From Mycobacterium sp. Root135 (GTDB lineage: Bacteria; Actinomycetota; Actinomycetes; Mycobacteriales; Mycobacteriaceae): a DNA stretch of 64,000 bases. The stretch's first letter is position 1. The number at the start of each line of letters is the position of its first letter. Positions 35,950 to 43,999 of this stretch are shown piece by piece. The stretch is taken from assembly GCF_001426545.1 (NCBI RefSeq), contig NZ_LMEZ01000001.1, positions 186,967 through 250,966 on the forward strand, in the 5' to 3' direction. Under the pieces are notes generated by a model. That model did no database searches, was not told the origin of the DNA, and was given only the letters and a program-made list of their open reading frames with translations. The position numbers and the translations under genes are program-made.

Positions 35950-36432
35950 ATGAGCAGAATCGGGGACTTCGCCGACGACGACGCAGCCGGGTGGATCACG
36001 CGGTCTCCCGACATCGGCATCCCGATGGCGGGATTCACCAACGCCGTCTACACCAAGAACCGGCTGCCGATGCGCACTCGCGAGCTGGCCCGCATGGTGC
36101 TCGCACTCGACAACGAATGCGTGGTGTGCCAGAACACGCGCGACTCCGCGGCTGAGGCGGCCGGGGTGGACGAGGACCTCTACGCGCACGCCGCCGAATG
36201 GAAGACCTGGCCCGGCTACAGCCCCCAGGAGCGCGTCGCAGCCGAGTTCGCCGCCCGATTCGCCAACGGCCACACCGAGTTACGCGACGACGAAGACTTC
36301 TGGGCGCGCTGCAACGAGCAGTTCGACGCCGAACTGCTGACCGACCTGGCTCTGTCGTGTGCGATGTGGCTCGGCATGGGCCGAGTGCTGCGAACGTTGG
36401 ACATCGGCCAGTCCTGCAAGATCACGCTCTAA
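35950..36432 (+). CDS. Carboxymuconolactone decarboxylase/AhpD-like protein
   Basis: 160 residues, all helical, with a redox CxxC pair (C57-V-V-C60, in LDNECVVCQNTRD) and LARMVLAL as in the CMD/AhpD fold. Such proteins act as peroxidase reductants or lyases. A KstR box upstream implies a role in sterol-derived metabolism; the reaction is unknown. Confidence 0.88.
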   Translation: MSRIGDFADDDAAGWITRSPDIGIPMAGFTNAVYTKNRLPMRTRELARMVLALDNECVVCQNTRDSAAEAAGVDEDLYAHAAEWKTWPGYSPQERVAAEFAARFANGHTELRDDEDFWARCNEQFDAELLTDLALSCAMWLGMGRVLRTLDIGQSCKITL

Positions 36433-36467
36433 CCTGCGCCGCCGCCAGGTCCGTGCAGAATGGGCCC

Positions 36468-37820
36468 ATGGCAGCCACACCACTCACCGCCGCAGCCACG
36501 TCCACCCTCGAGTCGGCCGGAGTCACCACTCTGGTCGGCACTGTCGTCAACGCGGCGGGGCTTTGTCACGCCAAGACCGTGCCGTTGAGCAGGATGAGTG
36601 CATTCGCCAACCCCGGGCTTGGTGCCAGTCCGGTCTGGCACGTGTTCACTATCGACCAGTCGGGCATTGCCGTCGGCGGCGCCATCGGTGTCGTCGGCGA
36701 CCAGCGGATCCGCGTGGACGTCGACGCGCTGAGAATCCTCGGCGACGGCCTGGCTTGGGCACCGGGCTCGTTCTTCGACCAGGACGGTGCTCCCGACCCC
36801 TTCTGCAGCAGAGGCGCGTTGGCGCGCATCGAAGAGCGCCTCGCCGCCGCAGGCCTCAGCGCACTCGTCGGCCACGAGATGGAGTTCGTCCTGGTCGCGC
36901 CCGACGGCGCCGCCCTGCCGTCACATCTGTGGGCGCAGTACGGACTGGCCGGTGTCCTGGAATTCGAGGGATTCGTCCGCGACGTCACCGAAGCGGCCAC
37001 GACCGCCGGGGTGTCCGTCGAGCAGTTCCACCCCGAATACGGTGCCAACCAATTCGAGATCTCGTTGGCGCCCAAGCCACCGGTCGCCGCGGCCGATCAG
37101 CTGATGGCCACCCGGATCCTGGTGGCAAGGACCGCCAGACGGCACGGGCTTCGCGTGAGCCTGTCTCCGGTGCCGTTCGCGGGAAGCGTCGGTTCCGGTG
37201 CGCATCAACACTTCTCGCTTCGCCACGACGGGGTTCCGCTGTTCTCCGGCGGCCAGGGAGCGCAGGGGATGAGGCCCGCCGGCGAAGCTGCCGTAGCCGG
37301 CGTGCTGGCCGGTTTGCCCGAGGCGCAGGCCATGCTGTGCGGTTCCATCCTGTCGGGTCTGCGAATGCAGCCGGGCAGTTGGGCGGGTGCCAGCGTGTGC
37401 TGGGGTACCGAGAACCGCGAGGCGGCCGTCCGCTTCCTGCGGGGTGGGCCTGGCAACGCGCACGGTGCGAACGTCGAGGTGAAGGTCGTCGACCCCACGG
37501 CGAACCCCTACCTTGCAACGGCGGCGATCCTCGGGCTCGCCCTGGACGGCATCGAACGCGAACTGCCGCTTCTACCCGAGGTGGCGGTCGACCCCGGGAC
37601 TCTGTCCGCCGACGAACGGACCACGGCCGACATCGGCCTGCTGTCCACCGATCAAGGGGCCGTCGTCACCGCCCTGGCCGAATCGGCGCTGCTGCGAGGC
37701 ATTCTCGGTGACGCCGTGGTGGATTCGGTTGTCGCCGTTCGACGGTACGAGCACGAGCACTTCGCCGATCTGACGCCCGAGGAACTGGCCGAGAAGTTCC
37801 GGCTGGCATGGAGTGTTTAG
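36468..37820 (+). CDS. glnA3: Glutamine synthetase family protein, GlnA3 type
   Basis: 450 residues with GS-fold motifs: GHEMEFVLV (metal Glu), FHPEYGANQFEISLAP, GSGAHQHFSL (ATP-binding His) and GWGTENRE-like CWGTENREAAVRF. Length and position next to bfrA match M. tuberculosis GlnA3 (Rv1878) as I remember it. GlnA3 enzymes are not the main ammonia-assimilating synthetase and probably ligate glutamate to other amines. I chose ATG 36468; a GTG five codons earlier is possible. Confidence 0.88.
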   Translation: MAATPLTAAATSTLESAGVTTLVGTVVNAAGLCHAKTVPLSRMSAFANPGLGASPVWHVFTIDQSGIAVGGAIGVVGDQRIRVDVDALRILGDGLAWAPGSFFDQDGAPDPFCSRGALARIEERLAAAGLSALVGHEMEFVLVAPDGAALPSHLWAQYGLAGVLEFEGFVRDVTEAATTAGVSVEQFHPEYGANQFEISLAPKPPVAAADQLMATRILVARTARRHGLRVSLSPVPFAGSVGSGAHQHFSLRHDGVPLFSGGQGAQGMRPAGEAAVAGVLAGLPEAQAMLCGSILSGLRMQPGSWAGASVCWGTENREAAVRFLRGGPGNAHGANVEVKVVDPTANPYLATAAILGLALDGIERELPLLPEVAVDPGTLSADERTTADIGLLSTDQGAVVTALAESALLRGILGDAVVDSVVAVRRYEHEHFADLTPEELAEKFRLAWSV

Positions 37821-37985
37821 GGAGCGTGTGTAGGGCGAGTGCTCGAAGTGCCCTGAGTCGGCGGCACTAGCACTCGACTCCGACATTCCGGTGCCCCAGG
37901 CGAGGTTGTCCACAGGCAGGCGACTTATACACAGAACGATTGCAGCGCAATCACTTTCGTCGTCCGACGCTGTAAGATCGAAAGT
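37821..37985. promoter_or_regulatory. DUF222 upstream region with DnaA-box-like sites, a hairpin and a leaderless promoter
   Basis: 165 bases without a gene. TTGTCCACA (37906-37914) is a good mycobacterial DnaA box and TTATACACA (37925-37933) is one base off TTATCCACA. A perfect repeat GATTGC-agc-GCAATC follows (37938-37952). TAAGAT (37973-37978) sits seven bases before the ATG at 37986, predicting a leaderless message. Confidence 0.6.
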
Positions 37986-39146
37986 ATGTTCGACAGCTTG
38001 GTGGACGCCACGACCGGCACCTCGGGTGCCGGTTCGCTTGCGGCGTGGGCACGGGTGGAGTCCGCAGCGTGCGCTCGCAAGGTGGCGGCGATGGCGGCCA
38101 TGCTGAGGTCTGCCTACGCCGCCTCCGGGTCAGCCGATCGTGACCAGTGGTGCCTGGACAACTTCGACGCCGTCGCCGCCCATATCGGCGCAGAGGCCCG
38201 CATCACCCATGGCGCCGCCTCCAATCAACTGCTGATCGCCGTCGCGCTGCACGAACGATTCCCGCTGGTCGCGGCAGTGTTCGCCGAAGGACTGATCACC
38301 TACCAACTGGTGCGCACAGTGGTGCAGCGCGGCGCCCTGGTCGTCGACCCTGTGGCATTACATGAACTCGACCGACTGTTGGCCGAAGCGCTGAGCACCC
38401 GGGAGCCCATGTCGGTCGCGACGGCGGAGAAGACCGTGGACGCCTTCGTCGCCCAGGTCGACCCCCACGCAGTGCGCCGCACCGAAACCAAGGCACGCGG
38501 GCGTGCGGTGGACGTGGCGATCGACGAGGACGGCAGCGGCATGGCCACCGTCTACGCCACGCTGTTCGCCCATGACGCCGAGGCCTTCGACGCCCGCGTC
38601 GACGCCCTGGCTCGCACCATCTGCCCGGCCGACCCGCGCACGCTGGACCAACGCCGCGCCGACGCCATCGGCGCCCTGGCCCACGGGGCCGACCGCCTGG
38701 CCTGCCTCTGCGATGCCGACGACTGCCCGGCCGGTGAGAACCCGCCCTCGACGGGGGTGGTGGTCTACGTGATCGCGAGCGCGGACACCCTCGACGAACG
38801 GCCCACACCGCCGCCAGGGCTCGACACTCCGGAGCCCACCGTGCCCGAACCGGCCGACACCGTGGACGCCGACTCCGATGACGCTGCCACACCGAGTAAT
38901 TCGGCCGGCGACCCCGCCGACGGGCGAGCGAGCCTCGACGGTGAACCGCCGGCGATGTCTACCAAGCCGAAGCGCGAGCTGACCCTCACCGAAGCCCTCA
39001 CCCCCGCACTGGGTCGGCTCGCCGGCCTGCGGCCCGCCGCGATGATGGGCGGGCAGTTCCTACCCGGGGCGATCGCCTGCCGGGCCAGCCAAGGGGCCAC
39101 CATCACTCCGGTGGTGCACCCTGGCCAATCCCCACCGGAACCCTAG
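37986..39146 (+). CDS. 13E12-repeat/DUF222 protein lacking its C-terminal HNH endonuclease
   Basis: 386 residues of the DUF222 family (ALVVDPVALHELDRLLAEALSTREPMSVATAEKTVDAFVAQVDPHAVRRTETKARGR). The family normally continues after the VHPGQ-PPEP motif into an HNH nuclease (RYTPS, then CRFPGC and HNH histidines). Here translation stops right after HPGQSPPEP (TAG at 39144-39146), and no HNH sequence follows in any frame. A Pro/Asp/Thr-rich segment of about 60 residues interrupts the middle. Either a natural short variant or a 3'-truncated copy. In M. tuberculosis the 13E12 repeats are the attachment target of prophage phiRv1. Confidence 0.85.
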   Translation: MFDSLVDATTGTSGAGSLAAWARVESAACARKVAAMAAMLRSAYAASGSADRDQWCLDNFDAVAAHIGAEARITHGAASNQLLIAVALHERFPLVAAVFAEGLITYQLVRTVVQRGALVVDPVALHELDRLLAEALSTREPMSVATAEKTVDAFVAQVDPHAVRRTETKARGRAVDVAIDEDGSGMATVYATLFAHDAEAFDARVDALARTICPADPRTLDQRRADAIGALAHGADRLACLCDADDCPAGENPPSTGVVVYVIASADTLDERPTPPPGLDTPEPTVPEPADTVDADSDDAATPSNSAGDPADGRASLDGEPPAMSTKPKRELTLTEALTPALGRLAGLRPAAMMGGQFLPGAIACRASQGATITPVVHPGQSPPEP

Positions 39147-39198
39147 AACTTGGCCTGACGATGCCAGTGGCGCGGGGATTGAGATCGCCAACCAACCC

Positions 39199-39642
39199 TC
39201 AGACGACGCCGCTCGCGTCGTACATCCACGACATGTCGGCGTTGGCGAAGTCCTCCAGCCATGACGGGGGAGCGTGGTTCGCCAGCGCGCTCATGTCCCA
39301 GTAGTCCTTCCACAGCGAGATCTTGCCGTCCTCCACCCGGTGCACGGTGACGAACCGGAGCACGGCCGATTCTCCCGTCGCCCAATGCCATTCCTCGTGA
39401 TGTTCGTACATGGCGTTGACGCCGTCGACGACGAGCAGTCCGGTGAAGTTCTCGTAGGAGGCCAACGGCTCGAGGCCGATCTTCAGCCTCTTGACGATGT
39501 CGTCGGGTCCCTTCGCCGCGGCGGCGGGCCCGACCGGCACGTCAAGATAGATGCAGTCCTCGGAGAGGTGGGACTTCAACCCCTCCCAGTCACGGGCCGA
39601 CAGTGCCGCCCACATGTCCAACACCGTCTTCTCAACCGACAC
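39199..39642 (-). CDS. SnoaL-like/limonene-1,2-epoxide-hydrolase-fold protein
   Basis: 147 residues of the NTF2-like cone fold: MWAALSARDWEGLKSHLSEDCIYLDVP, ENFTGLLVVDGVNAMYEHHEEWHW and FVTVHRVEDGKISLWKDYWDM. The Asp-Arg-Asp triad of limonene-epoxide hydrolases is partly suggested (D in DVP and DYWD) but not proven. The GTG start overlaps the stop of the amidohydrolase gene by 11 bases, so they form an operon. Confidence 0.85.
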   Translation of the reverse strand: MSVEKTVLDMWAALSARDWEGLKSHLSEDCIYLDVPVGPAAAAKGPDDIVKRLKIGLEPLASYENFTGLLVVDGVNAMYEHHEEWHWATGESAVLRFVTVHRVEDGKISLWKDYWDMSALANHAPPSWLEDFANADMSWMYDASGVV

Positions 39643-41422
39643 TGGTCAACTCGTCCTTCTGCGTGGGGATGGCGGGGGACTTGTGCGCGGTGCGCAGGAA
39701 GCGACCCGTGCGTCGTCGGCCGACCAGATCGGTGGGCTCGCCGTCGAGGAACACGGCCCGACCGCCGACGAGTACCGCCCTGACCGTCTCGTCGTTGCGG
39801 TTCACCATGCGCGACAACCCGCCGTACTGCTCGACGGGTTCCTCGGCGTAGGCGTCCAGTCGCTCGTCGAGGCAGGCGGGGTCGACGATCGTGACGTCGG
39901 CACGGTCACCGATCCGCAGATGCCCGGCGTCGAGCCGATACCAGTCGGCCAGCTCGCCGGTCAGCCGGTGAACCGCCTGCTCGACGGTCATGAACGGCGT
40001 GCCTGCGGCTTCCGCGTCTCGGACGTGCCGCAGCAGTCGCAGACCCATGTTGTAGAAGGCCATGTTCCGCAGGTGCGCGCCGGCATCGGAGAAGCCCATC
40101 TGCACACCGGGATCGCGGGCCAGCTTCTTGAGCACCTCCGGCCGGTGGTTGGAAATCGTCGTCCGCCAGCGCAATGCGGCGCCGTGCTCCAACACCAGGT
40201 CCAGGAACGCGTCGACTGGATGGATGTTGCCCCGGTCGACGCCGACCTGTCCGAAGGACTTCCCGATCACGCTGGCGTCCGGGCAGTCGACGATGTCGGC
40301 GTCGAAGAAGTCGCGGTGCCAGACCCGCACGCCGAACTTGCTCTCGTAGTCCTTGCGGAACCTGCGGCGGTAGTCCTCGTCGCGCATCATCGCGTTGCGC
40401 TCGACCTCGTCGCGCAGGTGCAGGGCCGCCGCACCCGTGCCGAACTCCTCGAAGATCACCAAGTCGATGCCGTCGGCGTACACCTCGAACGGCACGGGCA
40501 GGTGCTGCCAGCGGAAGTTCCCGCCAAGCCGGTTGATCAGCCGGGCGACCGGACCCATCATCGCGATCGCGTACGGGTTGGACTTGACGTCGGCCGCCGA
40601 CAGCAGGCTCGTCTTGAGCGGGTTGCGGAAGATGCCGAGCGACTGTGCGAGCTGGGACCCCAGGTTGACCGGGTTCTCGATGTTGGGCCCCGACTGCAGA
40701 ATGCGACCGGCCTTGCGCAGCAACGACTTCAGCCGCCGCTGCTCGCGCGCCCCGGCGTAGGTCGACGGCAGGGTGCGCGACCGGCAGACGTCACCGTCGA
40801 GCTTGTCGAAGAGCAGTTGCATCGACGACATTCCGACGAAGCCCGCCTGCAGGGCCTCGGCGAGCATGCGCTCCATCTCCGCTTGCTCACTGCGGGTGGG
40901 CCGCTCGCGCTTGCGCGTCGCGCGGTCGAGACCCATGACCGCCGTCCGCATGTCGGAGTGGCCGATGAACGCCGCCAGGTTGGGTCCGAGCGGCATCCCT
41001 TCGAGCGCCTCGACGTACTCCTCGCACGTGCGCCACGTCTTGCGGCCGTCGACCGCGGCGATGACGTGCTCGCGAGGGATCGCCTCGACGCGGCCGAACA
41101 GATCCCCGGCCTCGGTGCCGTCGACGTGGATGGTCGACAGGGAGCAGGAACCCAGCATCACGGTGGTCACGCCGTGGCGCAGCGACTCGGCCAGCGCGGG
41201 TCCGTTGAGCACCTCGACGTCGTAGTGGGTGTGAATGTCGAGCATGCCGGGCAGCACCCAGTGGCCGGTCGCGTCGATCACGCGCGGGCAGTGGGTGGCG
41301 TCGAGCTCGTCGGCCGAGATCGCCACCACGTGGCCGTCCCGGATGCCGACGTGGCGGATCGCGGATGCCGCTCCGGTGCCGTCGAACCATCGGCCGTTTC
41401 GAATGATCGTGTCGTACGTCAC
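39632..41422 (-). CDS. Amidohydrolase, N-acyl-D-amino-acid deacylase family
   Basis: 596 residues. A composite beta-sandwich (TYDTIIRNGRWFDGTGAA) and metal-dependent barrel with HTHYD (metal His pair) and the late GFSDAGAHL metal Asp motif characterise D-aminoacylase/deacylase-type amidohydrolases. Many mycobacterial members act on unknown amides or lactones. GTG start at 41422 with a strong -35 (TTGACA) 35 bases upstream suggests a leaderless message. Confidence 0.9.
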   Translation of the reverse strand: MTYDTIIRNGRWFDGTGAASAIRHVGIRDGHVVAISADELDATHCPRVIDATGHWVLPGMLDIHTHYDVEVLNGPALAESLRHGVTTVMLGSCSLSTIHVDGTEAGDLFGRVEAIPREHVIAAVDGRKTWRTCEEYVEALEGMPLGPNLAAFIGHSDMRTAVMGLDRATRKRERPTRSEQAEMERMLAEALQAGFVGMSSMQLLFDKLDGDVCRSRTLPSTYAGAREQRRLKSLLRKAGRILQSGPNIENPVNLGSQLAQSLGIFRNPLKTSLLSAADVKSNPYAIAMMGPVARLINRLGGNFRWQHLPVPFEVYADGIDLVIFEEFGTGAAALHLRDEVERNAMMRDEDYRRRFRKDYESKFGVRVWHRDFFDADIVDCPDASVIGKSFGQVGVDRGNIHPVDAFLDLVLEHGAALRWRTTISNHRPEVLKKLARDPGVQMGFSDAGAHLRNMAFYNMGLRLLRHVRDAEAAGTPFMTVEQAVHRLTGELADWYRLDAGHLRIGDRADVTIVDPACLDERLDAYAEEPVEQYGGLSRMVNRNDETVRAVLVGGRAVFLDGEPTDLVGRRRTGRFLRTAHKSPAIPTQKDELTSVG

Positions 41423-41471
41423 TCCGCCATAGAACAGCCGCGGAGCACCCCTGTCAACGAAATCGTGAACA
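41423..41471 (-). promoter_or_regulatory. Promoter of the amidohydrolase operon with overlapping palindrome
   Basis: On the minus strand: perfect -35 TTGACA (41457-41452), 17-base spacer, -10-like TTCTAT, then six bases to the GTG, a leaderless layout. A 20-base imperfect palindrome (41452-41471, arms TGTCAACGA/TCGTGAACA, seven of nine pairs) covers the -35, the place for a repressor. Confidence 0.55.
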
Positions 41472-41486
41472 GATTGGCAAAAATGT

Positions 41487-42410
41487 CTACTGTTCGGCCC
41501 AGGCGTCCGGTTGACGGCCGTCGACGTCGGTGAAGCCGTACTCGCGGGCAAGCTGAACCGAACTGGCAGACCGCTGATTCCATCGCGCCCGGTCCGGGTC
41601 GGCCGCGATGGCCGCCACCCCCCGGCCGACGAAACGCGGTGTCTCCGATTCGGTGAAGGACGGGGGAGCGACGGGACCGTCGGCCCGGCCCGGGTCGAGG
41701 GCGTCCCGCCAATTGGTCGCACCGACCAGGTAGTTCTCGAGCATCATCTCCGAGCGCAACCAGCCGGGCGTGACGGCCACCGCCGCGCACCCGAACGGCG
41801 CCAGATCGTGGCCCTGGCTGAACGCGATCCTGTTGACCGACACCTTGGCGAGGTCGTAGAACGCCGACAGTCGGTAGTGCTGCGCGTTGAACTCGGCCGT
41901 GCCGTCGGTCACCTCGACGAGCAGGCCACCCGGTCGGGTGACCACCAGCGGCAACAGACAATGCGAGGTGATGAGGTGGGTGTCCACCCCGAGCCGGAGG
42001 ATTCGCAGCCCGTCGTCGAGGTCGTGCTCCCACATCGGTCGGTTCCACGTCGACGGTGGCCCCTTGAGAATCTCGGCTCCCCAGATGTCGTTGACGAGGA
42101 TGTCCACCACGCCGTAGTCGCATCGGAGACGTTCGGCCAACGCACGCACCTGGGCAACGTCGAGGTGGTCGGTCGGAATCGCCACACCGACTCCGCCCAG
42201 CTCGGTGACGAGTTGTGCTGTCTCCTCGACGGTTTCGGGCCGATCGTAATCGGAACGGAGATCGGCGGCCGAGCTGGTGCGGCCCGTGCACACCACCGTG
42301 GCACCCGCCTCGCCCAGCGCAGCCGCGATGCCGCGACCCGCACCACGGGTAGCCCCGGCGACCACGGCGATACGCCCTGCGAGGGCGCGGCCGGCCGCGG
42401 GGGAGAACAT
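41487..42410 (-). CDS. Short-chain dehydrogenase/reductase
   Basis: 307 residues with an NAD(P)-binding Rossmann fold. AVVAGATRGAGRGIAAAL is the TGxxxGxG motif and ILVNDIWGAE replaces the usual NNAG with ND-G. The catalytic Tyr/Lys region (YRLSAFYDLAKVSVNR) is present. The substrate is unknown. I used the ATG at 42410; an in-frame start at 42470 would enter the divergent promoter of the dienelactone hydrolase gene. Confidence 0.9.
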   Translation of the reverse strand: MFSPAAGRALAGRIAVVAGATRGAGRGIAAALGEAGATVVCTGRTSSAADLRSDYDRPETVEETAQLVTELGGVGVAIPTDHLDVAQVRALAERLRCDYGVVDILVNDIWGAEILKGPPSTWNRPMWEHDLDDGLRILRLGVDTHLITSHCLLPLVVTRPGGLLVEVTDGTAEFNAQHYRLSAFYDLAKVSVNRIAFSQGHDLAPFGCAAVAVTPGWLRSEMMLENYLVGATNWRDALDPGRADGPVAPPSFTESETPRFVGRGVAAIAADPDRARWNQRSASSVQLAREYGFTDVDGRQPDAWAEQ

Positions 42411-42480
42411 GACGTCGAGTATTAGCCGTCGGAGGGGTTTGCCATCGCAACTTGGAAAATCTGCGGGCATACTCGGTTTG

Positions 42481-43407
42481 GTGACTCCGCTGCAGCGTTA
42501 CATCGCCGAAGAGATCGCGACCGATCACGTCGAGGGGTTGATGTCCCGCCGGGAGGCCATCCGAAGGCTCGCGCTGATCGGTGTCGGCGCCGCGGCGGCC
42601 TCCTCGCTCATCGCCGCGTGCAGCGCCCAGGAGAAGCCCGCCGACGGCACTCCGACCGCCGACGCGCCGGTGACCTCCAGCGGCGCGGCCACCGAAAAGG
42701 CCCCTCCGCCAGGGATAGAGAACGCCGTCCAGACCGAACCCGTCACCTGGACGGGACCCCGCGGTGAACTGCAGGGGGCCTGGGCCGCGGCCCAGACGCC
42801 CAAGGGCGCGGTGCTCGTCATCCACGAGAACAAGGGCCTCACCGACTGGGCGCGCTCCGTCGCGGGGCGTTTCGCCGGGATCGGCTACTCCAGCCTGGCG
42901 GTCGACTTGCTCTCCGCCGACGGTGGCACGGCGAAGTTCACCGATCCCGCCGAGGCCACCGCGGCGCTGAGCAAGATCGCCCCTCAGGACTTCGTCGCCG
43001 ACCTCAAGTCCGGCGTCGAGGAACTGCAGCGCCGGACGCCAGGCGTGAAGGTGGCGGCCGTCGGGTTCTGCATGGGCGGCGGCCTGGTGTGGCAACTGCT
43101 GGCCGCAGGGGAGCCGCAGTTGGCCGCGGCGGTGCCGTTCTACGGCCCGACGCCCGACGACGCCGATTTCAGCGGGTCGAAGGACGTCGCGGTGCTGGCG
43201 TTCTACGGGTCCAAGGACGCGCGGGTCACCGGCACCAAGGACGCCGCCCAGCAGGCCCTCGACAAGGCGGGCGTCGTCAACGAACTCGTCGTCGAACAGG
43301 GCGCCGACCACGCATTCTTCAACGACACCGGCGAGCGCTACGACCCCACCGCGGCCGCCGACGCGTGGCAGCGCGTGCAGGCCTGGTTCACCAGGTACGT
43401 CGGTTAG
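42481..43407 (+). CDS. Dienelactone hydrolase family protein, Tat-exported lipoprotein
   Basis: 308 residues. After a 20-residue leader comes a twin-arginine signal (SRREAIRRLALIGVG) ending in lipobox LIAAC (C47), so the enzyme is anchored outside the membrane. The alpha/beta-hydrolase domain has the DLH nucleophile Cys197 (GFCMGGG), an Asp (YGSKDARV) and His (GADHAFFND). GTG start at 42481, divergent from the SDR gene. Substrate unknown. Confidence 0.9.
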   Translation: MTPLQRYIAEEIATDHVEGLMSRREAIRRLALIGVGAAAASSLIAACSAQEKPADGTPTADAPVTSSGAATEKAPPPGIENAVQTEPVTWTGPRGELQGAWAAAQTPKGAVLVIHENKGLTDWARSVAGRFAGIGYSSLAVDLLSADGGTAKFTDPAEATAALSKIAPQDFVADLKSGVEELQRRTPGVKVAAVGFCMGGGLVWQLLAAGEPQLAAAVPFYGPTPDDADFSGSKDVAVLAFYGSKDARVTGTKDAAQQALDKAGVVNELVVEQGADHAFFNDTGERYDPTAAADAWQRVQAWFTRYVG

Positions 43408-43423
43408 CACCGGTGGCGGAAGC

Positions 43424-43449
43424 GGTTTGAACAACGCCCAGTCCGGGCA
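43424..43449 (+). promoter_or_regulatory. SigF-like promoter
   Basis: GGTTT (43424-43428), a 16-base spacer and GGGCA (43445-43449). The mycobacterial SigF consensus is GGTTT-N15-17-GGGTA, so only one base differs. It lies 56 bases upstream of the membrane coiled-coil gene. Confidence 0.65.
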
Positions 43450-43504
43450 ACCCTCTTTCCAGCGAGCACGTCAATATCGGCGTGCCCATTCGAAGGAGCT
43501 GGAC

Positions 43505-43993
43505 ATGAGCACCAACACCGTCGTCATCATCGTCGTTGCCGTCGTGGTGGTCCTGCTGTTGATCCTCGGCCTGTCGTTCGCCGCGCGCAGCGCGCGTGAC
43601 AAGAAGCGCCTTGCCGAGGCCGACCGCATTCGCGACGAAGCCCGCGAGGAGAGCGCGCGCGTCGAGAAGCGCGAGGCGATCGCTGCCGAGACCGAGGCCA
43701 AGGCTCGCGCCGCCGCTGCCGAAGCCGAAGCCAAGGCCGCCGAAGCCGCCCGTCTCAGCGACCGGGCCGCCAGCCACCGCGACGAGGCCGCGTCGTCTCG
43801 CGAGGAGCTGGACTCCAAGTTCCAGCAAGCCGATTCGCTTGACCCGCGCCGCAAGGACGACGCCGACGCCGCATACGCGCTCGCCGAGAAGGAGCGCGCC
43901 AAGCACGAGGATCTGAACGAGCGGACCGAGCGCGACGAGCTTCAGCCGACCCAGCGCACCGAACGCGACCCGCAGCACCGCGTCGTCAACTAG
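43505..43993 (+). CDS. Single-span membrane protein with long alanine/glutamate-rich coiled coil
   Basis: 162 residues: one N-terminal membrane helix (TVVIIVVAVVVVLLLILGLSFAA), then a charged, heptad-like helix (about 30-130) rich in Ala, Glu and Arg, and a hydrophilic tail. The ribosome-binding site AAGGAG precedes the ATG. No enzymatic motif. The SigF-like promoter suggests expression in stress or stationary phase. Function unknown; scaffolding at the membrane is a guess. Confidence 0.85.
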   Translation: MSTNTVVIIVVAVVVVLLLILGLSFAARSARDKKRLAEADRIRDEAREESARVEKREAIAAETEAKARAAAAEAEAKAAEAARLSDRAASHRDEAASSREELDSKFQQADSLDPRRKDDADAAYALAEKERAKHEDLNERTERDELQPTQRTERDPQHRVVN

Positions 43994-43999
43994 GTCGCC

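Noticed and set aside
37906..37933. Replication origin at the DnaA-box-like pair
   Set aside because: Only two boxes, no dnaA/dnaN genes and no AT-rich unwinding element.
39551..41533. A 660-codon plus-strand open frame opposite the amidohydrolase
   Set aside because: No recognisable domain; the minus strand carries clear amidohydrolase motifs.
41419..43434. A 671-codon minus-strand open frame across the SDR and dienelactone hydrolase genes
   Set aside because: Covers two genes with strong motifs in other frames, and its own product shows no fold.
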